This document shows positions 18,717 to 28,116 of a DNA stretch of 64,000 nucleotides, one piece after another. The stretch covers positions 1 to 64,000 of the forward strand of contig NZ_BOOK01000024.1 in assembly GCF_016863195.1 (NCBI RefSeq). The letters run 5' to 3'. How positions within the stretch are numbered: position 1 is the first letter of the stretch; the number at the start of each line of letters is the position of its first letter. The position numbers were made by a program, and so were the translations under genes. Below the pieces are notes generated by a model. The model did not search any database, was not told the DNA's origin, and worked only from the letters and a program-made list of their open reading frames with translations. Source of the stretch: Paraplanobispora takensis (lineage in GTDB: Bacteria; Actinomycetota; Actinomycetes; Streptosporangiales; Streptosporangiaceae).

Positions 18717-18744
18717 CGGATCGGTCCTCCGGCCGACCGATCCG
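18717..18744 (-). terminator. Terminator of the murQ operon
   Basis: Perfect 10-bp stem CGGATCGGTC / GACCGATCCG with an 8-base loop, 22 bases past the stop of the beta-lactamase-like gene. The rest of the 167-base gap to the hydrolase gene shows nothing else. Confidence 0.7.
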
Positions 18745-18766
18745 GTCCGGTCTCTGGGACCGCGGT

Positions 18767-20041
18767 CTACGACCCGGGAACGATCCCGTCCCCGTCCCCG
18801 TCCCTGTCCCTGGCCTCGTCCCCGGACAGGTGCAGCGCCTCGGCGGCGACGGCGTGGCGCAGGGCCCGGATGCCGGGGCGCCCGCGCAGCGGGTGGACGT
18901 TGTTGGTCAGCAGGACGACGCTCAGGGCACGGCCCGCGTCGACGACCAGGGAGGTGCCGGTGAAACCGGAGTGGCCGTAGGCGTCGGGCAGCGGGCCGAC
19001 GATGGCCGGGTCGCCGATCCGCACGCCCAGGCCGTGGCGGAAGTCGGGGTCCCCGACCTCGTGGTCGCGGGTCATCTCCGCGACGCAGTCCGCGCCCAGG
19101 ATGGGGGCTCCCCCGGTGCGCAGCGTCTCGGCGAAGCGGAGCAGGTCGCCGGCGGTGGAGAACAGGCCCGCGTGCCCGGCCACCCCGCCCAGGCCGTAGG
19201 CGGTCTCGTCGTGGACCTCCCCGCGCACGCAGCCCGGGTGGGGCCGCTCGGCCTTGTACTCGGTGGCGACGGTCCTGGGCAGGATCGAGGCGGGCGGCCG
19301 GTAACCGGTGTCGGCCAGGCCCAGCGGGCCGGTGACGCGCTCGCGGAGCAGCTCGTCGAGGGGCGCTCCCCCGGCGAGCTCGGCCACCCGGCCGACGGTG
19401 ATCATCCCGAGGTCGGAGTAGAGATAGCGCTCGCCGAGCGCGTGCGAGGGCGGCGTGGACAGGATCCGCTCCATCCGCGCGGCGTGGACCTCCGGACCCG
19501 TGCCGGGGATCTCCCGGTCCACCCGGCGGCCGGACGGCAGGCCCGCGGTGTGGGTGAGCAGGTGGCGGAGCGTGGTGCGCGGGTGGCCGGCGTAGCAGGC
19601 GGGCAGCCGGGCGGCGACGGGCTCGTCGAGATCGAGGCGGCCCTCCTGCGCCAGCGACAGGACGACGGCCGTGGTGAACAGCTTGGTGACGGACGCGAGA
19701 TCGAAGATCGAGTCACCGCGGGCCGGGGGCGGTCCCGGCACGAGCTCCTCCGACGCCCCGGCGTACCGTACGGCCTCGCCCGTCGCCGCCGCCGCGACCA
19801 CCCGCCCGCCCACGGCGATCACCGCCACCGCCGCGGAGCACACCTGCGGCACGGCACCGGCGAGCACCCGCTCCAGCGCCGCGCAGGCCGCGGCATCACC
19901 GGGAGCACCGAGCCGCCCCGGCGCCCCGAGGTCGCCGGGGCACCACAGCGGCCCGGACAGCGCCCACTCCCCCGGCAGCGCGGGCAGCGCCCACCTCCCC
20001 CACGGCCCGGGAACCCCGCGCCCGTCCCGTGGCTCAGGCAC
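18767..20041 (-). CDS. Class C beta-lactamase/penicillin-binding-protein-like serine hydrolase
   Basis: 424 residues. Catalytic Ser and Lys lie in SVTK, the second motif is YSD, and the third is HSG (HSGFTGTS), all in the order of the serine beta-lactamase superfamily. No clear signal peptide: GTG 20041 overlaps murQ by 8 bp and is followed by a long Gly/Pro-rich head. A cytoplasmic hydrolase coupled to MurQ suggests action on imported muropeptides (for example as an amidase or peptidase) rather than antibiotic resistance. Confidence 0.85.
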   Translation of the reverse strand: MPEPRDGRGVPGPWGRWALPALPGEWALSGPLWCPGDLGAPGRLGAPGDAAACAALERVLAGAVPQVCSAAVAVIAVGGRVVAAAATGEAVRYAGASEELVPGPPPARGDSIFDLASVTKLFTTAVVLSLAQEGRLDLDEPVAARLPACYAGHPRTTLRHLLTHTAGLPSGRRVDREIPGTGPEVHAARMERILSTPPSHALGERYLYSDLGMITVGRVAELAGGAPLDELLRERVTGPLGLADTGYRPPASILPRTVATEYKAERPHPGCVRGEVHDETAYGLGGVAGHAGLFSTAGDLLRFAETLRTGGAPILGADCVAEMTRDHEVGDPDFRHGLGVRIGDPAIVGPLPDAYGHSGFTGTSLVVDAGRALSVVLLTNNVHPLRGRPGIRALRHAVAAEALHLSGDEARDRDGDGDGIVPGS

Positions 20042-20951
20042 CGCGCACCCCTCCGGCGGCCAGCGCCGCCTCCAGGCTGTCACCGTACGTCGACAGCAGG
20101 GCCCGCGCACCGTCGGCGTCCAGGTCCTGCCGGACCATCAGGATCGCCACCTTCACGTTCCAGTCCGCCGCCTCCAGGGCGGGGCGGGCCACCGAGAGGT
20201 CGGCGCCGGTGATGTCGCTGACCATCCGGGCGGCCCGGTCGGCGAGCTTGGAGTTGGCCGCCGACACCTCGATCATGTTGTTGCCGTAGGTGCGGCCCAG
20301 CCCGATCATCGTGATCGTCGAGATCATGTTGAGGACCAGCTTCTGCGCGGTGCCCGCCTTCAGGCGGGTCGAGCCGGTCACGACCTCCGCCCCGACGATG
20401 ACCTCGATCGGATATCGGGCCGCGGCCGAGATCGGGGTCCGGGCGTTGCAGGACAGGGCGACGGTCAGCGCCCCCCTGCGGGCGGCCTCCCGGAGCGCCC
20501 CGAGGACGAACGGCGCCCGCCCGCTGGCCGAGACGCCCACCACCGAGTCGAGCGGGCCCACCTCCCGCTCCCCCATCGCGGCGGCACCCGCGCCCTCGTC
20601 GTCCTCGGCCCCCTCGACCGACCTGGTCAGGGCGGGCCCGCCGCCCGCGATGACCCCTTGGACCAGTTCGGGATCGGTGCCGAAGGTGGGCGGGCACTCC
20701 GAGGCGTCCAGGACGGCCAGCCGGCCCGACGTCCCGGCCCCCACGTAGATCAGGCGCCCGTCCTTCCTCATCCGGTCGACGATCGCTTCGATCGCCGTGG
20801 AGATCTCCGGGATCACCTCGGCCACCGCGGCGGGCACCGTGGCGTCGGCGGCGTTCATCAGCCGGGCCACCTGCTCGGTCGAGAGCCGGTCGATCTGGCT
20901 GTAGCGGGGATCGCTCTGCTCGGTGGACAGACCGGCAAACGGATCAATCAT
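20034..20951 (-). CDS. murQ: N-acetylmuramic acid 6-phosphate etherase
   Basis: 305 residues with the full SIS-domain signature GAGTSGRLAVLDASECPPTFG and the later AKSGT-like substrate segments. MurQ cleaves the D-lactyl ether of MurNAc-6-phosphate to give GlcNAc-6-phosphate, the key step of muramic acid recycling. It lies 77 bp after the GNAT gene; that gap is unusually AT-rich and may hold an internal promoter. The family's usual length is about 300 residues, so the gene is intact. Confidence 0.97.
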   Translation of the reverse strand: MIDPFAGLSTEQSDPRYSQIDRLSTEQVARLMNAADATVPAAVAEVIPEISTAIEAIVDRMRKDGRLIYVGAGTSGRLAVLDASECPPTFGTDPELVQGVIAGGGPALTRSVEGAEDDEGAGAAAMGEREVGPLDSVVGVSASGRAPFVLGALREAARRGALTVALSCNARTPISAAARYPIEVIVGAEVVTGSTRLKAGTAQKLVLNMISTITMIGLGRTYGNNMIEVSAANSKLADRAARMVSDITGADLSVARPALEAADWNVKVAILMVRQDLDADGARALLSTYGDSLEAALAAGGVRGA

Positions 20952-21028
20952 GACGCCCCATGTCGCTAATCTTCATCGAAGGCTCATCATATGTAAATCG
21001 TCTTCTCACGATATCGGGCACTCGGCCG

Positions 21029-21997
21029 TCACCGCAGGTCACGGCGGTAGAGCCAGAAGACCCGCTCGGCCCGCGCGCCGACCGCGCGGGAGTAGAAGCC
21101 CAGCGGGCCCACCCAGGAGATCTGCGCGCTCTCCAGGCCCGCCGCCCGCATCTCGGCCAGGCAGCGGTGCAGCAGCATCCGGCCGACGCCGAGGCCGCGC
21201 GCGGCCGGTGCGGTGCCCATCGGCCCGAACCAGGCCGGCCGGGCGCCCCAGGCGGCGAAGGCGATGATCTCCCCGTCCCGGGCGGCGTAGTGGCAGCCCG
21301 TGCCCTGCGCCGCCTCCCAGGCCCACGCGTCGTTCCAGTGCTCACCGACGAAGGCGGCCACGGCCGCGCGGTCCGCGGGACCGGCCGCGTGCAGGGTGAT
21401 GCCCCGCTCGGCCGGCCGCGCCGTGCCGCCGGACAGGTCCGCGGCGCCGAGGTCGACCGTCATGTTCCAGGCGCAGTGGTAGCGCTCGTAGCCGAGGCTC
21501 TCGGCCAGGCAGGCGGCCGGGGTGTAGCGCACGTCGATGCCCGGCCAGGCGTAGCAGGGCGGATTGCCCGCGAAACGGGCCTCGGCCGCCCCCTCGGCCC
21601 GCAGCCACTCCTCGGCCGCGCCGACCAGCGCCCGGCCTCGCCCCCGCCCCTGTGCGGCGGGGTGTACGGCGAGCAGGTCGATGTGCCCGACGGCGGGATC
21701 GCGCCCGGAGATCGAGGCGAAGGCGACCGCGTCGCGCCCGGGCGTCGTCAGAACGGTCCAGCGGCGTCCGGGCGGCGGCGCCGCGAGCCGGGCGACCAGC
21801 GCCGGCCCCTCCCCCGGGTCGAGGGTGAGCGCCGCCGAGGCCACCTCCCCGAGGGCCTCCAGATCCTCGGGGTGCGCCTCCCGGACGATCCGCTCCGCGG
21901 GGTGCGCCTCGCGGACGGCCGGCTCCTCCGGGGACGTCCTCCGGGCGGTCCGGCCGGTCCGCTCTGCGGGCTCGCCGTCCCCTCCCACCGGGTTCAT
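21029..21997 (-). CDS. Two-domain GNAT acetyltransferase
   Basis: 322 residues with two GNAT folds: one with the acetyl-CoA loop QGRGRGRALVGAAEEWLR and a C-terminal one with ARGLGVGRMLLHRCL. ATG 21997 overlaps the ABC ATPase stop (ATGA). Within the importer-MurQ operon it could acetylate amino-sugar or muropeptide amines, or be an unrelated tailoring enzyme; the substrate is not readable. The first 40 residues are a degenerate head. Confidence 0.85.
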   Translation of the reverse strand: MNPVGGDGEPAERTGRTARRTSPEEPAVREAHPAERIVREAHPEDLEALGEVASAALTLDPGEGPALVARLAAPPPGRRWTVLTTPGRDAVAFASISGRDPAVGHIDLLAVHPAAQGRGRGRALVGAAEEWLRAEGAAEARFAGNPPCYAWPGIDVRYTPAACLAESLGYERYHCAWNMTVDLGAADLSGGTARPAERGITLHAAGPADRAAVAAFVGEHWNDAWAWEAAQGTGCHYAARDGEIIAFAAWGARPAWFGPMGTAPAARGLGVGRMLLHRCLAEMRAAGLESAQISWVGPLGFYSRAVGARAERVFWLYRRDLR

Positions 21998-23004
21998 GCC
22001 CGGCCCGCGGGCACGGCCACGACGCTGCGGGCCTCGGGATGGAAACAGGCGTGCTCCTGGGGGATGTCACCGGTACGGCCCAGCACCGGGACCTCCTCGG
22101 CGCAGCGCGCGGTGGCGAACGGGCAGCGCCGGGCGAACAGGCATCCCGCGTCGGGCTTGTCCTCCTCCAGCGTCCCGGTCGGCGCCACCGGCTGCGCCCC
22201 GGGCCGCTCCAGGCCGTGCAGCACCGGGATGGCCGACAGCAGCGCCTGGGTGTAGGGGTGCACGGGGGCGGAGATGATCGTCTCCACGGGGCCGCGCTCG
22301 ACGACCTGTCCCCGGTAGATGACGTACAGCTCGCCGTCGTCGCCGATGTAGCGGGCGGTCGCCACGTCGTGGGTGATGAACAGCACGCTCACCCCGAGCC
22401 GCTCGCGCAGGTCCCTCAGCAGCGCGAGGATGCCCAGCCGCAGCGATACGTCGATCATGGACACGGCCTCGTCGGCGACGAGCATCTCCGGATCGACGGT
22501 CAGGGCGCGGGCGATGACGACCCGCTGGCGCATGCCGCCGGACAGCTGGTGGGGATAGCGCGGCAGCACGTAGTCGGGGTCGAGGCCGACCAGGTCCAGC
22601 AGCTCCCCGGCCCTCCCGTCGACCCACGACGCCGGCCGCCCGGTCTGCCGGGCCCGCAGGGCCAGCGGGGCCAGCAGCGCCTGGTACACCGTGCGGGTCG
22701 GGTTGAGCGCGGAGTACGGGTCCTGGTGGATGAGCTGGATGCGGCGGAAGTACGGCCGGCGCGCCCGCGGGCGCAGGGACGACATGGCGACGCCGTCGAC
22801 GGTGATCTCACCGGAGTCGTGGCCCTCCAGTCCGGCGATGATCCGGCCCAGCGTCGTCTTGCCGCAGCCGGACTCGCCGATGAAGGAGACCGCCCCTCCC
22901 CTGCCGACGGCGAAGTCGACGCCGCGCAGCGCCCTCACCTCCCGCGCGCCGAGTACGCCGCCCCGCTGCCTGAAGGTCTTGGTGATGCCCTGTCCCGTGA
23001 TCAC
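21994..23004 (-). CDS. Peptide-type ABC importer ATPase, second subunit (DppF/OppF-like)
   Basis: 336 residues. Walker A GESGCGKT, signature LSGGMRQR, Walker B MLVADEA (Ala-Asp-Glu-Ala rather than Leu-Asp-Glu-Pro) and a C-terminal oligopeptide-transporter region with four Cys (GCLFARRCPFATARC...HACF). The GTG start overlaps the previous ATPase gene by GTGA and has GGGAGGAG. Pairs with the next ATPase to drive the two permeases. Confidence 0.93.
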   Translation of the reverse strand: MITGQGITKTFRQRGGVLGAREVRALRGVDFAVGRGGAVSFIGESGCGKTTLGRIIAGLEGHDSGEITVDGVAMSSLRPRARRPYFRRIQLIHQDPYSALNPTRTVYQALLAPLALRARQTGRPASWVDGRAGELLDLVGLDPDYVLPRYPHQLSGGMRQRVVIARALTVDPEMLVADEAVSMIDVSLRLGILALLRDLRERLGVSVLFITHDVATARYIGDDGELYVIYRGQVVERGPVETIISAPVHPYTQALLSAIPVLHGLERPGAQPVAPTGTLEEDKPDAGCLFARRCPFATARCAEEVPVLGRTGDIPQEHACFHPEARSVVAVPAGRA

Positions 23005-24161
23005 GCCTGCTCCTCCCGCGCTCCGGCGGCGACCGCCCGCCCGTCCGGGTCCTCCGCACCGTCCCGCCCGTCCGGCCCTCCCGCACCGTCCTGTCCGCCA
23101 TGGTTCCCCGCGCCGGCCCGTTCCTCCCGGATGCCGCCCTCCACAGCGTGGCACGCCACCAGCCGCCCGCCGTGGGCGACCGTGGGCGGCTCCTGCGTGG
23201 CGCAGAGGTCCATGCGCAGCGGGCAGCGCTCCCTGAACACGCAGCCCGCGGCGGGGATCGTGGCCAGCGTCGGCGGGCGGCCCGGCAGCGCCGTGGCCTC
23301 GCCGATGTCGCCGACCAGGCGCGGGATCGCCCGGATGAGTCCCCGGGTGTAGGGGTGCAGGGGATCGCCCAGCACCTGCCGGGTGGGCCCCTGCTCGACC
23401 ACGCGCCCGCCGTACATCACGGCCAGCCGGTCGGCGACCTCCGCCACCACGCCGAGGTCGTGGGTGATGACCAGCGTGGTGAGCCCGCGTTCCTCGTGGA
23501 CCTCCCGGATGATCCGCAGGATCGTCGCCTGGGTGATCATGTCGAGCGCGGTCGTGGGCTCGTCCAGCACGACCAGGTGGGCGTTGAGGACCAGGGCGAA
23601 CATGATGCCGACGCGCTGGCGCATGCCGCCGGACAGCTCGTGCTGGTGGGAGTCCAGCACGCGGGCGCCGTCCAGGCCCATCCGGCCGAGCAGGTCCCTG
23701 GCCTCGCGGACCAGGGCGCGCAGGTCCGCCACACCGTGCGAGCGGCCCAGGTCGAGCAGTTGCCTGCCGACCGGCTTGAGGGGGTTGAGGGAGTTCTGGG
23801 CGGCCTGGAAGACGTAGCCGACGTGCCGCCCGCGCGCCCGGCGCAGCTCCTCCCCGCGCAGCGTCACGACGTCGCCGAGACCGTCGATCTGCACGCTTCC
23901 CGCGCTGATCCTGCCGGGCGGCTGGACCGCGTTGAGCAGCGACAGCGCCAGGGTGGACTTGCCGGATCCGGACTCGCCGACCACGCCGGTGATCGTCCCG
24001 GGCGGCAGCTCCAGGTCGATCCCCCGTACGGCGGGCAGTTCCCCGGCCGGGGTCCGGTAGACGACCGACAGCCCGCCGATCCGGACGCCGGGCGCCGTGC
24101 GCCCGGGGGCGTCCGGCGGACTGTCCTCACGGGTGTCCGATGGGGTCGAAGGCACCCTCAC
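23001..24161 (-). CDS. Peptide-type ABC importer ATPase, first subunit (DppD/OppD-like)
   Basis: 386 residues. Walker A GESGSGKS, signature LSGGMRQR, Walker B HLVVLDEPTTAL, and the Cys-rich C-terminal region (GCVFRERCPLRMDLC). The last 50 residues are a Gly/Asp/Ala-rich disordered tail not usual in the family. GTG start overlaps the permease stop. Confidence 0.93.
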   Translation of the reverse strand: MRVPSTPSDTREDSPPDAPGRTAPGVRIGGLSVVYRTPAGELPAVRGIDLELPPGTITGVVGESGSGKSTLALSLLNAVQPPGRISAGSVQIDGLGDVVTLRGEELRRARGRHVGYVFQAAQNSLNPLKPVGRQLLDLGRSHGVADLRALVREARDLLGRMGLDGARVLDSHQHELSGGMRQRVGIMFALVLNAHLVVLDEPTTALDMITQATILRIIREVHEERGLTTLVITHDLGVVAEVADRLAVMYGGRVVEQGPTRQVLGDPLHPYTRGLIRAIPRLVGDIGEATALPGRPPTLATIPAAGCVFRERCPLRMDLCATQEPPTVAHGGRLVACHAVEGGIREERAGAGNHGGQDGAGGPDGRDGAEDPDGRAVAAGAREEQA

Positions 24162-25060
24162 TCCTCACGCAGCCGGGGGTTGAAGATCTCGTCCATGGCG
24201 TCGACCACGAGCACGATGCCCAGGGTGAGCAGCAGGATCGCCAGCAGGGGCGCCATCATGTACGGCAGCGCCGCCGTGGAGGTCAGCGCGCCGCCGCCGA
24301 ACACCGAGAGGTTGAGCATGACCCCCCAGTTGTTGGCCTCGAACGGCAGCACGCCCAGGAAGAACAGGCCCACCTGCGCGTACACGGCGCCGGTGACGGC
24401 GATGAGCATGTTCATCGCGATGAACGGGGCCATGCTGGGCAGCAGCTCCCTGCCGATGATGTGCGTCGTCGGCAGGCCCAGGCCCCTGGCCGCCTCGACG
24501 AAGCCGCGCTCGCGCAGGGACAGGCTCTGGGCCCGCACCGCCCGCGCCACGCCGCCCCAGCCGAGCAGGCCCAGCACCAGTCCCATCTCCACGGCGCTCT
24601 CGAACTTCCACACCGTGGACAGCACCAGCAGCAGCGGCAGGGCGGGAATGGTCAGCTTCATGTCGGTGATCCGCATGAGCACGCTGTCCCACCGGCCGCG
24701 CCGGAACCCGGCGAACAGCCCGATCGCGGTGCCGAGCACCACGGTGATCAGCGCGGTGACCAGGGCGGTCATCAGCACGTACCGCGAACCGGTGACGACC
24801 AGCGCGAGCACGTCGGTGCCCTCGAAGTCGGTGCCGAAGGGGTGCTCCCAGCTCGGCGGGGCGTAGAGCGCGTCGTCGTCGCGGGGCAGGCGCTCGGGGT
24901 ACAGCAGCGGCCCCACCGCCCCCATGAACGCGAACCCGATGAGGATGACCACGCCCAGCATCCGGCTGGGCTTGCGCCGCAGCACCCGCCAGACGCCGCG
25001 CCGGAAGTTGCGCCGCAGGGCGGCACGGGAGCCGCCGGCGACGACGATCGGGGCCGTCAC
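24158..25060 (-). CDS. Peptide-type ABC importer permease (DppC/OppC-like)
   Basis: 300 residues with about six membrane helices, a basic N-terminus and the EAA loop EAARGLGLPTTHIIGRELLP that contacts the ATPase. GTG start with GGGGGAGGAGG. 46 bp separate it from the other permease gene. Confidence 0.93.
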   Translation of the reverse strand: MTAPIVVAGGSRAALRRNFRRGVWRVLRRKPSRMLGVVILIGFAFMGAVGPLLYPERLPRDDDALYAPPSWEHPFGTDFEGTDVLALVVTGSRYVLMTALVTALITVVLGTAIGLFAGFRRGRWDSVLMRITDMKLTIPALPLLLVLSTVWKFESAVEMGLVLGLLGWGGVARAVRAQSLSLRERGFVEAARGLGLPTTHIIGRELLPSMAPFIAMNMLIAVTGAVYAQVGLFFLGVLPFEANNWGVMLNLSVFGGGALTSTAALPYMMAPLLAILLLTLGIVLVVDAMDEIFNPRLREE

Positions 25061-25106
25061 GCCTCCTCCCCCGCGTTCCGGGCGGCCTGGCCGCCTCGCC
25101 GGGCCG

Positions 25107-26147
25107 TCATGCGGACTCCTCTCCGGAGCGGACCCGCGGGTCGATCACGGTGTAGAGCATGTCCGCCACGATGTTGGCGATGACGATGGCCACCGTGATC
25201 AGCAGGAAGGCCCCGCCCATCAGCGCGTAGTCGCGGCCGGTGATGCTGTCGAGCAGCAGCAGCCCCAGCCCGGGGTAGGTGAAGATCCGCTCGATGAAGA
25301 TCGCACCGCCGAAGAGCAGGCCCAGCGAGAGCGCGAGGATCGTGAACAGCGGCAGGATCGCGTTGCGCGCCACGTAGCGGAAGATGATCCCGCGGGTGAG
25401 GCCGCGCAACTCGGCGGCCAGGATGAAGTCGTCGCCGAGCACGGTCACCACGCTCGACTTCATCGCCAGGATCCAGCCGCCGTAGGAGGCCAGGGCGTAG
25501 GTCAGCACCGGCAGCGTGGCGTGCTGGATCAGCGAGCCGGCGTACTCGACGCTGAGACCCGGCTCGATCATGATGTCGGCCGTCCCGCTGCCCGGCAGGA
25601 TCGGCCACAGGGTGGTGAAGATCGCGCCGAGCAGCAGCGCGAGCACGTACTGCGGCACCCCGTGCAGGAGCGAGCCGGAGATGGCCAGGACGTCGCCCAG
25701 CCGGCCCGAGCGCCGGATGGCGGCGTAGACGCCCATGGTCACGCCGAGCAGGAAGCTCAGCAGGGTCCCGGCCAGGACCGGGATGACGGTCCAGGTGGCC
25801 GCCGCGGCGAGCATGCCGGTGACCTCGGCCCCCGGCGTGCTCAGCGACTGGCCCAAATCCAGGGTGAGCAGTCCTCCCATGTAGTCGGCGTACTGCTCCC
25901 ACAGGCTGCCCTTGGGCAGGAAGCCGTACAGCACCGCCGTGGCGCGCTCGGCCTGGTCGGGCGACATGCCCTGCTCGACGAGCTTCTCGTAGCGGGCGGC
26001 GATGGGATCGCCCGGGATGTTCCTGATGATCACGAAGTTGACCGACGTGACGACCAGGATCATGGCCAGCCCGCGGGCCAGGTGGCCCGCGAGCCGCCGG
26101 GCGACGGCGATCGCTCCGGGACGGGCCCGGACCCCGATGAGCGCCAT
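25107..26147 (-). CDS. Peptide-type ABC importer permease (DppB/OppB-like)
   Basis: 346 residues with six helices. The periplasmic-loop start NFVIIRNIPGDPIAARYEKL is the DppB signature; the EAA-type loop is AAELRGLTRGIIFRYVARN. It begins 3 bp after the binding-protein gene. Confidence 0.93.
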   Translation of the reverse strand: MALIGVRARPGAIAVARRLAGHLARGLAMILVVTSVNFVIIRNIPGDPIAARYEKLVEQGMSPDQAERATAVLYGFLPKGSLWEQYADYMGGLLTLDLGQSLSTPGAEVTGMLAAAATWTVIPVLAGTLLSFLLGVTMGVYAAIRRSGRLGDVLAISGSLLHGVPQYVLALLLGAIFTTLWPILPGSGTADIMIEPGLSVEYAGSLIQHATLPVLTYALASYGGWILAMKSSVVTVLGDDFILAAELRGLTRGIIFRYVARNAILPLFTILALSLGLLFGGAIFIERIFTYPGLGLLLLDSITGRDYALMGGAFLLITVAIVIANIVADMLYTVIDPRVRSGEESA

Positions 26148-26150
26148 CGC

Positions 26151-27962
26151 CTACTTCTTCTTGATCATGCCGAGCTGGATCCAGACGCCGGAGGTCAGGC
26201 GCAGCGCGTCGCTCTCGGCCTGCGGGAAGCCGGTGAAGCGCGAGGTGTTGACGAACTGCGTGTTGACGTAGTCCCACATCTGGATCACCGGCAGGTCCTG
26301 GTTCGCGGCCTTGGCGAGGGTCCCGATGATCTCCTTCTGCTCGGCCTCGGGGGCGGAGTTGAGCTTGACGGCCAGCTCACCGGGGTTGACCTTCTCGCCG
26401 TCCACCTCGACGGTCTCCGGGCCGCCCATCCAGTTGCCCTCCTTGCCGGGGGCGACGTGCTTGAGCTTGCCGCCGAACAGCTGCCAGCCGTTCGGCGTGC
26501 CGTACAGGCGCTGGTAGATGTTGTACGGCGCCGGCCCGAGCGCGACCAGCCAGAACCCGGTGTCGTACTTGCCGGCGGCCAGTTCCTCCAGATAGAGCGG
26601 ATAGTCGGCGGTGGTGACGACCTCGGCGTCGATCCCGGCGTCGCCCAGCTGGCTGGCGACGGACTTGGCCCCGGCCAGCCAGTCGGAGAACGGCGCGGGC
26701 ACGTGGATGCTCATCTTCCAGGGCGAGCCGTCGGGCATCGCCCACTTGCCGCCCTCCTTCTTCATCCCGGCGGCCTTGAGCTCCTCCTCGGCCTTGGCGG
26801 GGTCCGCCTTGTACGGCTCCAGCGTGGTGAAGGCGTCGCCCAGCCACTCGGCGGCGGCCTTCTGGTGCATGCCGGAGGTGGTCACCGAGGCGATGCCGCC
26901 CTCCGGCGAGGCGACCTTGGTGACCTGCTCGCGGTCGATCAGGTAGGCCAGCGCCCGGCGGACGTGCACGTTGTCGTAGGGCTTTTTGGACTGGTTGAAC
27001 GCCAGCGCGTTGCCGACCGGCGAGTAGCCCTTGACGACCCCGTTGCCCGGCGTCCGGACGATGCGCTTCATCACCTCGGCGGGGACCGCGGTGAACGGGG
27101 CGTTGTCGAGCCGGCCGGCGATCAGGTAGTTCCAGATCTGCTCGTTGCCGGCGTAGTGCAGCAGCTTCACCTGGTCGGGGGCGACGTTGGCGGCGTTGTG
27201 GAAGTGCCTGTTCTTGACCAGCAGGGCCTCGCCCGGGTTGACCCGCTCCAGCGTGAACGGGCCGGCGGAGACGTCCTCGGCCGGGGCGAAGGCGATGACC
27301 TTCTCGGCCAGCCCGGTGATCTCGGTCCGCGCCGCCTCGGCCTCGGCTCCGTCGCCGCGCGCGGTCTTCAGCTTGTCCCAGAAGTCGGCCGGCAGCAGGC
27401 TCCCCCAGACGTGGGCCGGGACGATGACCGTCTCCATGACGCCCCGCACGAAGGTGACGCTCGGGTTCTCCGCCGACTGGGTGATCTTGATCGTCCTCTC
27501 GTCGATCACCTCGACGTCGGAGGCGGTGCCGGACACGGCGGGGTCGAGCGCGTAGGCGGTGCCGCCCTGGGTGTAGGCCAGGCCGATCGAGACCTTCACG
27601 TCCTCGGCGGTGACCGGCCTGCCGTCGGACCACTTGTTGGCCGGCTGGAGCCTGAGGGTGATCGACGACTGGTCGGGGGCGATCTCCCAGCTCTCCGCGA
27701 TGCCCGGATAGAACTGGTTGGGGTCGGTCAGATGGTTCTTGGTCCATCCGAGCCACATCGAGTTGTAGCCGCGGAACGCGTTGCCCTTCGGGTTGAACGG
27801 GTTGATCGGCGCGTTGGCGTCGATGCCCGCACGCAGGCCGTCGATCGTGGTGTAGACGCCGCCACCGCCGCCGCCGGACGATGTGCCCGGCGTGGTGGCG
27901 CTGCTGCATGCCGTGACGGCGGCAAGGCTGAGCAACGCCGCTACCGCTGCTAGACGCTTCAT
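26151..27962 (-). CDS. Lipoprotein solute-binding protein of a peptide-type ABC importer (SBP_bac_5)
   Basis: 603 residues, with a lipoprotein signal peptide ending in the lipobox AVTAC (Cys at about 19), then a Ser/Gly-rich linker and the class C binding-protein fold (for example ITLRLQPANKWSDGRPVTAEDV). First gene of the operon. Ligand is inferred from MurQ downstream: a MurNAc- or GlcNAc-containing muropeptide or disaccharide, rather than a plain dipeptide. Larger than the usual 520-550 residues. Confidence 0.92.
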   Translation of the reverse strand: MKRLAAVAALLSLAAVTACSSATTPGTSSGGGGGGVYTTIDGLRAGIDANAPINPFNPKGNAFRGYNSMWLGWTKNHLTDPNQFYPGIAESWEIAPDQSSITLRLQPANKWSDGRPVTAEDVKVSIGLAYTQGGTAYALDPAVSGTASDVEVIDERTIKITQSAENPSVTFVRGVMETVIVPAHVWGSLLPADFWDKLKTARGDGAEAEAARTEITGLAEKVIAFAPAEDVSAGPFTLERVNPGEALLVKNRHFHNAANVAPDQVKLLHYAGNEQIWNYLIAGRLDNAPFTAVPAEVMKRIVRTPGNGVVKGYSPVGNALAFNQSKKPYDNVHVRRALAYLIDREQVTKVASPEGGIASVTTSGMHQKAAAEWLGDAFTTLEPYKADPAKAEEELKAAGMKKEGGKWAMPDGSPWKMSIHVPAPFSDWLAGAKSVASQLGDAGIDAEVVTTADYPLYLEELAAGKYDTGFWLVALGPAPYNIYQRLYGTPNGWQLFGGKLKHVAPGKEGNWMGGPETVEVDGEKVNPGELAVKLNSAPEAEQKEIIGTLAKAANQDLPVIQMWDYVNTQFVNTSRFTGFPQAESDALRLTSGVWIQLGMIKKK

Positions 27963-28015
27963 GAACCGCTCCGTGGGGGGTCTGCTGGAGCCCGGAAGAT
28001 CGGGACTTTGACCGG

Positions 28016-28044
28016 ACCCTACGGGCGCGCCGAACCGCCGTCAA
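28016..28044 (-). promoter_or_regulatory. Promoter of the importer-murQ operon
   Basis: On the minus strand TTGACG (28039-28044), 17 bp, TAGGGT (28016-28021): a clear sigma-70-type promoter, with the start about 45 bases before the ATG. Confidence 0.7.
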
Positions 28045-28072
28045 TAATCTCCACGATGCGTGAGGCTTCTGT

Positions 28073-28099
28073 AACTTTCCTTCTTCGCAGTTTTCCTTC
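28073..28099. promoter_or_regulatory. Direct repeat upstream of the importer-murQ promoter
   Basis: AACTTTCCTTC (28073) and AGTTTTCCTTC (28089) repeat at a 16-bp step in an AT-rich island, about 30 bp upstream of the -35 box. The position suits an activator or an RpiR/MurR-type regulator; no such regulator gene is in the window. Confidence 0.4.
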
Positions 28100-28116
28100 A
28101 TCGCCGGGCGGCCGCG

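Noticed and set aside
18767-20041. Antibiotic-resistance beta-lactamase
   Set aside because: No signal peptide is visible and it overlaps murQ, so a role in muropeptide processing is more likely than secreted drug resistance.
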